From Yersinia frederiksenii ATCC 33641 (lineage in GTDB: Bacteria > Pseudomonadota > Gammaproteobacteria > Enterobacterales > Enterobacteriaceae): a DNA stretch of 64,000 bases. Location of the stretch: NCBI RefSeq assembly GCF_000754805.1, contig NZ_KN150731.1, forward strand, positions 558,001 through 622,000, read 5' to 3'. Under the pieces are notes generated by a model that saw nothing but the letters and a program-made list of their open reading frames with translations, searched no databases and had not been told where the DNA came from. Positions 9,853 to 18,281 of this stretch are shown in pieces. Each line of letters opens with the position of its first letter. The first letter of the stretch is position 1. The translations under genes were made by a program, and so were the position numbers.

Positions 9853-10932
9853 TTATTGGCTAATGCTATCAGCCATCATACCTATGCTGATGGCGAAATA
9901 GTAAGAGCGGTTCCAGTGCATAATGGTCCGAAAATTATCATAGACCAGAAATGCTCGCCCTTGAATATCATCGGGGATAACCACCCAAGCACGTAAGCCT
10001 GGGTTAGCAACCTTCCCGACCGGTATCGGTGTCACACCAAGCTGTTGCCATTGTGCCACTGTCTTGGCTTGCTTATCTTTTAAACCCGCAAGTGCAACAT
10101 TGAATCCTGCCGGCAACTGCGCTTCCTGACCCCAACCTATGTCGGGTTGCCAACCTTCAGTAGACAGATAGTTAGCAGTAGAAGCAAATACATCATCAAT
10201 ATTATTCCAAATATCGATTTTGCCATCGCCATCACCATCGGCACCATAGGTCAGGAAAGAACTGGGCATAAACTGACTTTGCCCCATAGCTCCGGCCCAA
10301 GACCCTTTTAATTGCCGGTCCTCAACCTTACCTTGTTGGATAATCTGTAGCGCCGCCATCAGTTCTTGAGTAAAAAAAGCTTCTCGCCGCCCTTCAAATG
10401 CTAATGTCGATAAAGCCGAAATCACATCTTCTTTACCCTGAATCTTGCCAAAACTACTCTCCAGCCCCCACAGCGCAACAATATAGCGCTCAGGTACACC
10501 GTAGCGGGCGGTCACTTGAGATAACTGAGGTCGATAGCGCTGATAGTTCTCCTTGCCCTGCTTTATTCTGTTCGCCGTCAAAACCTTGGCCAGGTAATCA
10601 TCCAGTGTGACTTTCTTCTCTAGCTGATTACGGTCAGATTGAATCACCCGGTCAACAAAATGAATATTTGCAAAAGCAACATTCAACGTCGCATCACTGA
10701 TCCCATTGACGCGGGCCTGGGTTTTCAACTGTTCAACATAAGCAGGGAATGCCGCCGGATCCCGCCCCTGCGAAGAGAGCATCGTTGCAGTATTGCTGCT
10801 ATTGGTAGAGGCTGACGTTGCCATCACTTGAGGTGCCGCAACTTGGGTTTGTATTGGCGCGGCCGAATTCTTATTGGCACAACCCACAGAGATAACCGTC
10901 AGCAGTGCGACGGCAATCTTTGACAATTTCAT
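9853..10932 (-). CDS. MltB-type lytic murein transglycosylase, lipoprotein
   Basis: Peptidoglycan lytic transglycosylase of the MltB family, predicted as a 359-residue outer-membrane lipoprotein. The frame is open to 10998, but I place the start at 10932 because MKLSKIAVALL then leads into the lipobox SVGC (Cys18) and TAGGAA lies 8 nt upstream. The catalytic Glu is in ALWGLESSFG (about residue 156), and GSWAGAMGQSQFMPSSF is the family active-site block. DGDGDGKIDIWN resembles the EF-hand-like loop of MltB. It belongs to the MltB subfamily without the C-terminal peptidoglycan-binding domain, and lies between ycgL and ycgM, where E. coli has none. Confidence 0.88.
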   Translation of the reverse strand: MKLSKIAVALLTVISVGCANKNSAAPIQTQVAAPQVMATSASTNSSNTATMLSSQGRDPAAFPAYVEQLKTQARVNGISDATLNVAFANIHFVDRVIQSDRNQLEKKVTLDDYLAKVLTANRIKQGKENYQRYRPQLSQVTARYGVPERYIVALWGLESSFGKIQGKEDVISALSTLAFEGRREAFFTQELMAALQIIQQGKVEDRQLKGSWAGAMGQSQFMPSSFLTYGADGDGDGKIDIWNNIDDVFASTANYLSTEGWQPDIGWGQEAQLPAGFNVALAGLKDKQAKTVAQWQQLGVTPIPVGKVANPGLRAWVVIPDDIQGRAFLVYDNFRTIMHWNRSYYFAISIGMMADSISQ

Positions 10933-10984
10933 CGGCGCATTCCTATGTAAAGCAACAGCCAGTGAGGAAGCTGGGCGTTTAAAA

Positions 10985-11254
10985 TCAGTGGGTTTCACCC
11001 AAATGCATTTTCAACAAACTTTCTGGCGGCGGCGGGACTTGCAAATAAAACCCCTGTTCGACAAGTGCCTTTTTTACTTTCTCGATATCCGCTGTTGCCA
11101 GGCTTTTGCGCTCGTTCAATGAAAGCAGCATCGCGAATTGCGGTTTGCCAAAACTGGCAAGTAACTCAGCCGGGACTCTCGAAAAATCATCTTTTGTTTC
11201 AATATATAGGTAGGTTTGATCCCGTTTCGGACTTCTATAGATAGCACAAAGCAT
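10985..11254 (-). CDS. ycgL: YcgL family protein
   Basis: An 89-residue cytoplasmic protein of the YcgL family (PF05166), function unknown, conserved in gammaproteobacteria next to minC. Diagnostic blocks are [17 protein letters not shown] near the N-terminus and [14 protein letters not shown] near the C-terminus. The frame continues upstream to a TTG at 11281, but the ATG at 11254 matches the usual start of Yersinia YcgL. It ends 52 nt before the lytic transglycosylase start on the same strand, so an operon is likely. Confidence 0.9.
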   Translation of the reverse strand: MLCAIYRSPKRDQTYLYIETKDDFSRVPAELLASFGKPQFAMLLSLNERKSLATADIEKVKKALVEQGFYLQVPPPPESLLKMHLGETH

Positions 11255-11344
11255 GTTCTGGACTCTGGTTGATAAATTCAATAATAAAACAGCATAGTTA
11301 GCTTAAGATTATAACACGTCAGGCCCTGTTGCAGGCCCGAGTTG

Positions 11345-11710
11345 TCAATAGACGGGAATTTCTATGCCTACACGGCCCGCACAAGGGTCTGGCGTATAGT
11401 ATTGATACTTACCATTGTCAGCACGTCGGCGTGATAGATATTCCTGCTGCTGACATTTGGCCTGTTTCTCAGCTTCACGTCTTGCCGTCTCTGCATCCAT
11501 CCGCGCTTTTTCTTCATCCAGTTGCCGTTGCCATGAGTCCGCATCCGGAACCACCGAACCGAGCGCCTTACGTTTTTCCAGATAATCGGGAGAAACCTTA
11601 CTATCTTTTGGAATTTCAGCATGATAACTATAGTCAGCCGATGTAGTTACCGGGGTAGACAATGCTGTAATGCAGATAAATGATAGCAGGATGAAATTCC
11701 TTTTCATCAT
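11345..11710 (-). CDS. small exported protein behind a Fur box
   Basis: I do not recognise this 121-residue protein. It has a clear signal peptide (two Met, Lys, Arg, hydrophobic core) with a likely cut after TTSA near residue 25. The mature part is highly charged, with a helical and probably coiled Lys/Glu/Arg-rich stretch at about residues 50-95. One Cys lies in AKCQQQ and one in DPCAGRV. A good AAGGA site precedes tandem ATG codons at 11710 and 11707; either may start. Its promoter region carries a near-consensus Fur box 44 bp upstream, so iron-repressed expression is predicted. Periplasmic location is inferred. Confidence 0.75.
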   Translation of the reverse strand: MMKRNFILLSFICITALSTPVTTSADYSYHAEIPKDSKVSPDYLEKRKALGSVVPDADSWQRQLDEEKARMDAETARREAEKQAKCQQQEYLSRRRADNGKYQYYTPDPCAGRVGIEIPVY

Positions 11711-12357
11711 TGATTTCCTTTAGATTGAACGTCATAGAAAGCGCAAATTATCACAAAATGATTATCATTCTCAATGTTAAATAACTAAAAATAGCACTTA
11801 TTGGCGCAGTTTATATCGAGCCCAAAAAAATGGACTGGGCCTTATCATTTATGATCATTTTCCATTCTGTTTCACACATTGGCAAAGTACTAAGTGAGAT
11901 TTTTCTGAAATAATATTGTGAGGTATTTCACCAAGCCGATAATAACAACATTCGCCACCCCAATTTCATCATCTTAAAAGTGATAATAATGGTCAGCTAT
12001 TACTATATTTTATAAAAAACAACTTCAACTGATAAAAAAATGACCACATTGTAGAGAAAAAAACGATTTTTATGGGCAGAGCGAAATCCGCATAAAACCA
12101 CGCTGACTGCTGAAAAAACAAACAACTCAATCATGGTCGTGATAATAGCTAAATATAGGCGGGTCAGGGCTAGCGAATAAGCAGAAGTTATGCTGTAATT
12201 TCTTGTCGGATTGGAGTCATTGTGACCATAGGATTTCAATATATTGATACGGATAGATTTCTTTTTATATTACCTATAACATGCTTAGGAAGATCAGAAT
12301 ATTGTACCCCGAATGATATTGCGGGGATTAAGCGCAGCTGAAACTGAGTCAGGATAG
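11711..12357. other. AT-rich region between the exported protein gene and minC
   Basis: A 647-bp gap between divergent transcription units. It holds the Fur box at 11754-11772 and a second, weaker Fur-like sequence at 11981-11995. A 78-codon open frame at 12003-12239 (minus) begins with TTG, lacks a ribosome site and is not accepted as a gene. The minC promoter must lie near the right end. No RNA gene recognised. Confidence 0.5.
11754..11772. promoter_or_regulatory. Fur box upstream of the small exported protein
   Basis: CAAAATGATTATCATTCTC matches the palindromic 19-bp Fur consensus GATAATGATTATCATTATC at 16 of 19 positions. It lies 44-62 bp upstream of the start at 11710, a typical operator position. 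Confidence 0.7.
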
Positions 12358-13044
12358 ATGTCACAATCGCCAATTGAGTTAAAAGGCAGTAGTTTTACCC
12401 TATCGGTCGTTCACTTACATGATTCTCGACCAGAGATAATCCGTCAGGCATTACAGGAAAAGGTAGATCAAGCGCCTGCTTTCCTGAAAAACGCCCCTGT
12501 TGTGATTAACGTTGCAACGTTACCTAACGGTGCTAACTGGAAAGATCTCCAACAGGCTGTCACTTCAGCAGGTCTGCGTATTGTGGGCATCAGTGGTTGT
12601 CAGGATGAACGTCAAAAACGTGCAATAGCGCGTGCAGGCTTGCCGTTACTGAGCGAAGGCAAAGGCCAGAAAATGGCGCCAGAGCCAGTTGTCAGCCCGC
12701 CTGAAAACGTTCCTACCAAGACACGAATCATCAACACACCTGTCCGTTCTGGCCAACAGATTTATGCTCGAAATTGCGATTTGATTGTTATCAGCAGTGT
12801 CAGTGCCGGTGCTGAATTAATTGCCGACGGCAATATTCATATCTATGGAATGATGCGAGGCCGTGCGCTAGCAGGTGCATCGGGTGATGCTCAATGCCAG
12901 ATTTTTTGCACACATCTGGGTGCTGAACTAGTCTCTATCGCAGGGCAGTACTGGTTGAGTGATCAGATCCCGCGCGACTATTTTGGTCAAGCTGCGCGTT
13001 TGCATCTGCTGGATAACGCATTAACTATACAACCTTTAAATTAA
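12358..13044 (+). CDS. minC: septum site-determining protein MinC
   Basis: Inhibitor of FtsZ ring assembly, delivered to the membrane by MinD so that division is blocked at the poles. Its 228 residues show two domains. The N-terminal FtsZ-destabilising domain covers about residues 5-105; after a Pro/Lys-rich linker (about 100-122) comes the C-terminal beta-helix that binds MinD and FtsZ ([19 protein letters not shown], about residues 160-178). AGGAT precedes the ATG. It is the first gene of minCDE, 25 nt before minD. Confidence 0.98.
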   Translation: MSQSPIELKGSSFTLSVVHLHDSRPEIIRQALQEKVDQAPAFLKNAPVVINVATLPNGANWKDLQQAVTSAGLRIVGISGCQDERQKRAIARAGLPLLSEGKGQKMAPEPVVSPPENVPTKTRIINTPVRSGQQIYARNCDLIVISSVSAGAELIADGNIHIYGMMRGRALAGASGDAQCQIFCTHLGAELVSIAGQYWLSDQIPRDYFGQAARLHLLDNALTIQPLN

Positions 13045-13069
13045 GCCCTTTTGACAAGGAATCCATTTC

Positions 13070-13882
13070 ATGGCACGCATTATTGTTGTTACATCGGGTA
13101 AAGGGGGCGTTGGCAAGACCACATCAAGCGCGGCTATCGCAACCGGCTTGGCCCAAAAAGGTAAAAAAACCGTTGTTATCGATTTCGATATCGGGCTGCG
13201 GAACCTAGACTTGATTATGGGATGTGAGCGCCGGGTGGTTTACGATTTTGTTAATGTTATTCAAGGTGACGCCACTTTGAACCAGGCATTAATAAAAGAT
13301 AAGCGCACAGATAATCTATATATTCTGCCCGCTTCACAAACCCGTGACAAAGACGCCCTGACCAAAGAAGGTGTTGAAAAGATTTTAAACGATCTTGGCG
13401 ACATGAATTTTGAGTTCGTTGTGTGTGACTCACCGGCGGGTATCGAAAGCGGTGCTTTGATGGCTCTGTATTTTGCTGACGAAGCGGTTATCACAACCAA
13501 CCCTGAAGTTTCTTCCGTACGTGACTCAGACCGTATCCTTGGGATCCTGTCATCTAAATCACGTCGTGCAGAAAAAGGCCAGGATCCAATTAAAGAACAT
13601 CTGCTATTGACCCGCTACAATCCAGGGCGTGTTAATCGCGGCGATATGCTTAGCATGGAAGATGTCCTCGATATCCTGAGGATCCCACTGGTTGGCGTTA
13701 TTCCGGAAGATCAGTCTGTATTGCGTGCCTCGAACCAAGGCGAGCCTGTGATTCTGGACAAAGAGTCAGATGCCGGTAAAGCTTATGACGATACCGTTGA
13801 CCGTTTGCTAGGAGAAGAACGTCCCTTCCGCTTCATCGAAGAAGAGAAGAAGGGCTTCCTGAAACGCCTTTTTGGGGGATAA
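13070..13882 (+). CDS. minD: septum site-determining ATPase MinD
   Basis: Membrane-binding ParA/MinD-type ATPase whose pole-to-pole oscillation with MinE places the division site. Its 270 residues equal E. coli. The deviant Walker A motif GKGGVGKT occupies residues 10-17, with the signature Lys11. The C-terminal amphipathic helix KGFLKRLFGG is the membrane-targeting sequence. AAGGA lies 9 nt before the ATG. Only 3 nt separate it from minE, consistent with translational coupling. Confidence 0.99.
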   Translation: MARIIVVTSGKGGVGKTTSSAAIATGLAQKGKKTVVIDFDIGLRNLDLIMGCERRVVYDFVNVIQGDATLNQALIKDKRTDNLYILPASQTRDKDALTKEGVEKILNDLGDMNFEFVVCDSPAGIESGALMALYFADEAVITTNPEVSSVRDSDRILGILSSKSRRAEKGQDPIKEHLLLTRYNPGRVNRGDMLSMEDVLDILRIPLVGVIPEDQSVLRASNQGEPVILDKESDAGKAYDDTVDRLLGEERPFRFIEEEKKGFLKRLFGG

Positions 13883-13885
13883 ACC

Positions 13886-14155
13886 ATGGCTTTGTTAGAC
13901 TTTTTTCTGTCCCGCAAAAAACCGACAGCCAATATAGCCAAGGAACGGCTGCAAATTATCGTCGCTGAGCGTCGTCGTGGGGACAGTGAGCCCCATTATT
14001 TGCCTGACTTGAAACGCGATATTTTGGCGGTTATTTGTAAATATATTCAGATCGACCCTGAAATGCTGCATGTGCAATTTGAGCAAAAAGGGGATGATAT
14101 TTCGGTGCTTGAACTTAACGTGACATTACCGGAAACGGAAGAAACGCCTAAATGA
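13886..14155 (+). CDS. minE: cell division topological specificity factor MinE
   Basis: Stimulates MinD ATPase and drives its release from the membrane. Its 89 residues contain the N-terminal membrane-targeting and MinD-contact segment (ALLDFF, then [16 protein letters not shown] at about residues 17-32) and the C-terminal dimerisation domain. GGGGG lies just before the ATG within the end of minD. Last gene of minCDE, followed by a strong hairpin at 14171-14198. Confidence 0.98.
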
Positions 14156-14170
14156 TTTCTTCGCAATAAC

Positions 14171-14198
14171 TATCCCCTGTATTTATTTACAGGGGATA
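14171..14198 (+). terminator. terminator after minCDE
   Basis: TATCCCCTGTA pairs with TACAGGGGATA (11 bp), followed by TTTCTCTTT. Confidence 0.8.
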
Positions 14199-14213
14199 TT
14201 TCTCTTTAGCTGA

Positions 14214-14229
14214 CTGTATATATATCCAG
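14214..14229. promoter_or_regulatory. LexA (SOS) box with no evident target gene
   Basis: CTGTATATATATCCAG differs from the ideal LexA core CTGTATATATATACAG at one base and keeps CTG-N10-CAG. It lies in the gap between convergent minE and rnd, so neither gene starts next to it. No convincing ORF follows on either strand within the gap; only a 9-codon hydrophobic frame (14269-14298, plus, MFQILILVF) is seen, and its ribosome site is badly spaced. Confidence 0.65.
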
Positions 14230-14257
14230 CTCAAACTTCATTTTCAAATATATCGCC

Positions 14258-14285
14258 ATAAAAAAAGGATGTTCCAGATCCTTAT
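14258..14285 (-). terminator. terminator after rnd
   Basis: On the minus strand AAGGAT and ATCCTT form a 6-bp stem with a 7-nt loop, followed by a T run. Modest stem but well placed beyond the rnd stop. Confidence 0.6.
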
Positions 14286-14360
14286 TTTAGTTTTCTAGCT
14301 ACTGGCTATAAATTTAAACTGAAACATTCAGAGTGAAGTCTCCTCCCCTCTGAATATCAA

Positions 14361-15482
14361 TTAATACTGTTGTAAAATCTCGGTCAATTCCACCGACAAT
14401 AAATCCCCACGCCAACCACTTAATAATTCGGGCTGAGTATCTGTTGATTTCAGTTTCCAATGCCAACTGAGTAATTGGTTTATTTGACGACGTGATGCCA
14501 ATAACTCACTGCTAAGCCCACTGCGTTCACTGACTGAGAGAATAAGTGCTTTAATATCTTTAAAGACTTTCTTATAGCCGGGCTGATCAATCAAATTGAT
14601 CACCGGTGGGGGCAGTTGGTCTTCAGGGACAGCATTACCCTCAGCCACCAGCGCCAACAAAGTACGCCCGTGATAACGAATCTCTTGGCCACTTAATCCC
14701 AGAGCATCCAACTCCCCTAGTGAGGTTGGCTGATAGCGGGCAACCTGCCACAGATTTTCTTCACGCACGACAAAATTCACCGCCAGATCGCGCTCGCGTG
14801 CTTGATGCAAACGCCATGATGCCAGCTTTTGTAAACAAGCCAACTGGTGGCCACGCAACTGCCAGGCATTGGTGATTTCACGGTATGCCAATTCCGGATC
14901 CAATGTCTCGCTACGGCGTCGACACAGCAGTTGGCATTCATCAATAGCCGCATCCATCCGCTCAGCAGCCTCGGTCGCTGCAACCAGCTTAGTGGCTAAT
15001 GGCAACAGATAAAACACATCCGCGGCCGCATAATCACACTGTTTTTCACTGAGCGGCCGTGCAATCCAATCCGTGCGAGATTCACTTTTATCTAACTCGA
15101 CACCTTCAAACTCATTCACCAGCATGGCAAAGCCACAAGATAGCGTACGCCCCGAGAATGCAGCCAATACCTGAGTATCAATCATCGGCGTAGGCATCAG
15201 ACCAAAGGCATTGAGGAAGACTTCAAGATCTTCACTACCGGCATGCAGATACTTCACCACATTCAAATCTTGTAGTAGTTCGCGGAAAGGTTGCCACTCA
15301 GTGATAGGTAAAGGGTCGATCAGTGAAAGTTGTTCACCGTCATACAGCTGAATCAGGCCCAACTGCGGATAGTAAGTACGCGTTCTGACAAACTCTGTAT
15401 CCAGCGCGACATGGGCATGTTTTCGGGCTAGTTCGCAGACCTGCTGCAACGCACTGTCGGTCGTGATCAACTGATAATTCAA
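14361..15482 (-). CDS. rnd: ribonuclease D
   Basis: 3'-5' exoribonuclease of the DEDD family that trims tRNA and other stable RNA 3' ends. The DEDD motifs are visible: LDTEF (Asp and Glu near residue 28), HAGSEDLEVF (Asp near 85) and CDYAAADVFYLLP (Tyr and Asp near 150-155). HRDC domains follow. The frame is open to 15545, but E. coli Rnd starts with a UUG encoding MNYQ-ITT, and here TTG at 15482 gives the same N-terminus and 373 residues, with AAGAGAA upstream. A rare UUG start is therefore chosen. It lies downstream of fadD, as in E. coli. Confidence 0.95.
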   Translation of the reverse strand: MNYQLITTDSALQQVCELARKHAHVALDTEFVRTRTYYPQLGLIQLYDGEQLSLIDPLPITEWQPFRELLQDLNVVKYLHAGSEDLEVFLNAFGLMPTPMIDTQVLAAFSGRTLSCGFAMLVNEFEGVELDKSESRTDWIARPLSEKQCDYAAADVFYLLPLATKLVAATEAAERMDAAIDECQLLCRRRSETLDPELAYREITNAWQLRGHQLACLQKLASWRLHQARERDLAVNFVVREENLWQVARYQPTSLGELDALGLSGQEIRYHGRTLLALVAEGNAVPEDQLPPPVINLIDQPGYKKVFKDIKALILSVSERSGLSSELLASRRQINQLLSWHWKLKSTDTQPELLSGWRGDLLSVELTEILQQY

Positions 15483-15544
15483 AACGTCATTCTCTTGGTC
15501 GTTATACCCGCTATCGTTCAACTGGGTATAGTCTATGGCAAACA

Positions 15545-15574
15545 CAACAACGCCGGTAATGACCGGCGTTGTTG
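15545..15574 (-). terminator. 13-bp hairpin between fadD and rnd
   Basis: CAACAACGCCGGT and ACCGGCGTTGTTG form a perfect 13-bp stem with a 4-nt loop. It begins 25 nt beyond the fadD stop and lies 62 nt before the rnd start. The minus-strand tail TGTTTG is only weakly T-rich, so it may act as a partial terminator or an mRNA end stabiliser. Confidence 0.55.
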
Positions 15575-15599
15575 ATGATGATTGAGTGACTTGGTTACG

Positions 15600-17297
15600 C
15601 TAAGCCGCGTTTTGCTCGCCAGCTTTAGCCTTAACCTGTTCGTCACGCAGTTCCCTTCGTAAGATTTTACCGACATTCGATTTCGGCAATTCGTCACGAA
15701 ACTCTACTATTTTCGGTACTTTATACCCTGTAAGGTAGCGGCGGCAATGGGTTAGCAGCTCTTCAGGCGTCAATGAAGCATCTTTTTTCACTACGAACAA
15801 TTTTACCGTCTCGCCTGAGACCTCATTAGGCACCCCGACGGCGGCAGACTCCAGCACTTTCGCATGTAACGCGACCACATCTTCAATCTCATTGGGGTAG
15901 ACGTTAAAGCCGGAAACTAAAATCATGTCTTTCTTACGGTCAACAATTCGCAAGAAACCTTGTTCATCGAGTGTCGCAATATCACCGGTTGCCAACCAGC
16001 CGTCTTTTAGCACTTCATCGGTCGCATCAGGCCGTTGCCAATAGCCTAACATAACTTGTGGACCACGCACCCATAGTTCGCCCGACTCACCGAACACCGT
16101 CACCTCGTGACCTTCATCATCAACCAGCCGAACATCCGTGGAGGGGACGGGCAAACCAATGCTGCCACTGTAATGCTTCAAATCGTAAGGGTTACCGGTG
16201 ACCAGCGGCGAACATTCCGTTAAACCGTAGCCTTCTAATAAGTGTTTACCGGTCAGTTTTTCCCACTTTTCAGCCACCGCTTTTTGCACTGGCATACCGC
16301 CTCCCACTGAAAGCCGTAATGTCGAGAAATCTAACTTGGTAAATTCTTCATTATTTAGCAGCGCATTAAATAATGTATTCACACCGGTCATTGCCGTGAA
16401 TGGATAGCGGCTTAGCTCTTTCACCATGCCCGGAATATCACGGGGATTGGTGATTAACAGGCTACGCCCGCCTAACTCGATAAACAGTAAGCAGTTCATG
16501 GTTAAAGCAAAGATATGGTAGAGAGGCAGTGCCGTCACGACCAATTCATGGCCCGGTTGCAGTAATGGCGCATAAGCCGCTTTTGCCTGCTCTAGGTTCG
16601 ATTGCATATTGCGGTGAGTCAGCATCGCGCCTTTCGCGACACCGGTCGTCCCGCCGGTATACTGCAAGAAGGCCATATCCGTATTGATAACATCCGGCTT
16701 CACATATTGCATGCGTCGGCCTTTTTGTAAGGCGGTACGGAACGAAATGGCATCAGGCAAATAATATTTCGGTACTAGTCGCTTGATATACTTCACCACG
16801 AAATTAACCAGCGTTCCTTTGGCCGTCGATAATTGATCACCCATGCGCGTCAAAATGACGTGCTTAACCTGGGTTTTGAACACGACTTTTTCCAGTGTGT
16901 GAGCAAAATTGGAGACAATAACAATGGCGGCGGCCCCACTGTCATTCAGCTGATGCTCCAGTTCTCGCGGGGTATACAGTGGGTTAACATTCACCACCAC
17001 CATACCCGCGCGCAAAATACCAAACAGAGCGATAGGATATTGCAGCAGATTAGGCATCATCAAGGCTACCCGGTCGCCTTTTTGCAGCCCTAAACCTTGT
17101 TGCAAATAGGCGGCAAAAGCACGGCTACGCTCTTCCAGCTTACGGAAGGTCATCACCTCCCCCATATTGATGAACGCAGGTTGGTCCGCATAACGCAATG
17201 CCGCATTCTCAAACATTTCCACCAAAGAAGAATAGCGGTCCGGGTCAATCTCTGCGGGAACGTCCGCCGGATAGCGCTTTAGCCATACTTTTTCCAA
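15600..17297 (-). CDS. fadD: long-chain fatty acid-CoA ligase FadD
   Basis: Inner-membrane-associated acyl-CoA synthetase that activates imported long-chain fatty acids with ATP and CoA for beta-oxidation. [18 protein letters not shown] (about residues 213-230) is the AMP/ATP-binding loop, and [16 protein letters not shown] begins the fatty acyl-CoA synthetase signature ending near VYPNEIEDV. The frame runs to 17348, but the TTG at 17297 gives the known N-terminus (M)[13 protein letters not shown] with CAGGAG 7 nt upstream; E. coli fadD also starts with UUG. Length 565 against 561. A FadR-like operator lies 74-90 bp upstream. Confidence 0.97.
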   Translation of the reverse strand: MEKVWLKRYPADVPAEIDPDRYSSLVEMFENAALRYADQPAFINMGEVMTFRKLEERSRAFAAYLQQGLGLQKGDRVALMMPNLLQYPIALFGILRAGMVVVNVNPLYTPRELEHQLNDSGAAAIVIVSNFAHTLEKVVFKTQVKHVILTRMGDQLSTAKGTLVNFVVKYIKRLVPKYYLPDAISFRTALQKGRRMQYVKPDVINTDMAFLQYTGGTTGVAKGAMLTHRNMQSNLEQAKAAYAPLLQPGHELVVTALPLYHIFALTMNCLLFIELGGRSLLITNPRDIPGMVKELSRYPFTAMTGVNTLFNALLNNEEFTKLDFSTLRLSVGGGMPVQKAVAEKWEKLTGKHLLEGYGLTECSPLVTGNPYDLKHYSGSIGLPVPSTDVRLVDDEGHEVTVFGESGELWVRGPQVMLGYWQRPDATDEVLKDGWLATGDIATLDEQGFLRIVDRKKDMILVSGFNVYPNEIEDVVALHAKVLESAAVGVPNEVSGETVKLFVVKKDASLTPEELLTHCRRYLTGYKVPKIVEFRDELPKSNVGKILRRELRDEQVKAKAGEQNAA

Positions 17298-17370
17298 GGT
17301 AGCACTCCTGAAATTATTATTGGTCGCCAGAGTAAGACTCAAATTCACATCATAACTTTAACAATATTTT

Positions 17371-17387
17371 AACTCAGCTTACCAGTT
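17371..17387 (-). promoter_or_regulatory. candidate FadR operator before fadD
   Basis: On the minus strand AACTGGTAAGCTGAGTT keeps the AACTGGT half of the FadR consensus AACTGGTCNGACCAGTT and a degenerate second half. It is 74-90 bp upstream of the fadD start. FadR control of fadD is established in E. coli; site function here is inferred. Confidence 0.5.
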
Positions 17388-17550
17388 TGCTTTTAAACAA
17401 TTTTGAGGTTGGGATATGCGTCACTATTTTCCGACTCTGAGATAACATAAATAAGCAAAACAGCGAATATGTCGGAGTCAATATCAATAAAATCAAATAC
17501 TTTGATAAAATCGTGATGCTAATCTCCATAACCAATTGATTATAATGCAA

Positions 17551-17577
17551 AAAAGGCGCTAAATTTAGCGCCTTTCT
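17551..17577 (-). terminator. terminator after yeaY
   Basis: AAAGGCGCTAAA and TTTAGCGCCTTT are perfectly complementary (17552-17575), with a T run on the minus strand beyond the yeaY stop codon. Confidence 0.85.
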
Positions 17578-17613
17578 CTTTTTTAATGCTGTACCGGTTA
17601 TGCAACCAACTCG

Positions 17614-18207
17614 CTACTCCGTAACAATAGTCTGTATTGATGCGGGTCCAGGATTATACCAGCCGCCCCACCCTGGCCCCCACATTCCGGGGTTGCGATA
17701 ACCCCATGGGCCCATAGTTGGCGGCATTATCACTTGTTGTGCAAGATTCCAGCGTTTGTAACCCGTGGCATTGATCACCACAAAGTCATACGGCGTCATA
17801 CCAATTTTACCGGCCTCAACGCCGATAATCGGGCCGACGACGGTAACAAGATGCCCTCGGAAATCAACAGGTTCAAGGAAACCATTCACATAAGCAATCA
17901 CTCGGCCTTGTGACGGTTCGCCCAAAATAGGTCTGGCCCCTGAATCCAAAGGGACGCTAGCAATTTCTAGCCGGGTACGGCTCTGTTCGTTGGTCACATT
18001 AATGACCGTGCCACCAAAGCGCGCTTCCTGGCCGACAAACACCTGCGGTGACGTTCTGACCAAATTCAGATTTTGCTGCGGTGTCGCGGTAGTACCTTGA
18101 ATGACAGGTGGCACCGTGACACAACCAGAAAGTAGTAGCGCACCTAACCCCAGCCAGCCACACATCCATTTATGGCTGCTCTTTTGTCTAGATCGAGTTA
18201 TTGTCAT
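17614..18207 (-). CDS. yeaY: Slp-family outer membrane lipoprotein YeaY
   Basis: A 197-residue lipoprotein of the Slp family, a group of starvation or stationary-phase outer-membrane lipoproteins of unclear function. Residues 1-29 form a lipoprotein signal with basic N-terminus and lipobox LLSGC (Cys29). The body contains the Slp pattern [17 protein letters not shown] and [13 protein letters not shown]. The C-terminus is rich in Gly, Trp and Pro ([20 protein letters not shown]). It sits between fadD and tsaB on the same strand, as in E. coli, 74 nt after tsaB. Confidence 0.93.
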   Translation of the reverse strand: MTITRSRQKSSHKWMCGWLGLGALLLSGCVTVPPVIQGTTATPQQNLNLVRTSPQVFVGQEARFGGTVINVTNEQSRTRLEIASVPLDSGARPILGEPSQGRVIAYVNGFLEPVDFRGHLVTVVGPIIGVEAGKIGMTPYDFVVINATGYKRWNLAQQVIMPPTMGPWGYRNPGMWGPGWGGWYNPGPASIQTIVTE

Positions 18208-18281
18208 CGTTTGCTACTCCTTATTATTTCACAGCTATCCTGACATTTTAGACGCTAATCACGATAACAAGTTGCTAAGTT

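Noticed and set aside
12003-12239. 78-codon leftward open frame before minC, partly hydrophobic
   Set aside because: It starts with TTG without a ribosome site in very AT-rich DNA, where hydrophobic frames arise by chance.
14269-14298. 9-codon hydrophobic frame under the LexA box as an SOS toxin
   Set aside because: AAGG abuts the ATG with no spacing, the peptide is shorter than known type I toxins, and the stretch overlaps the rnd terminator hairpin.
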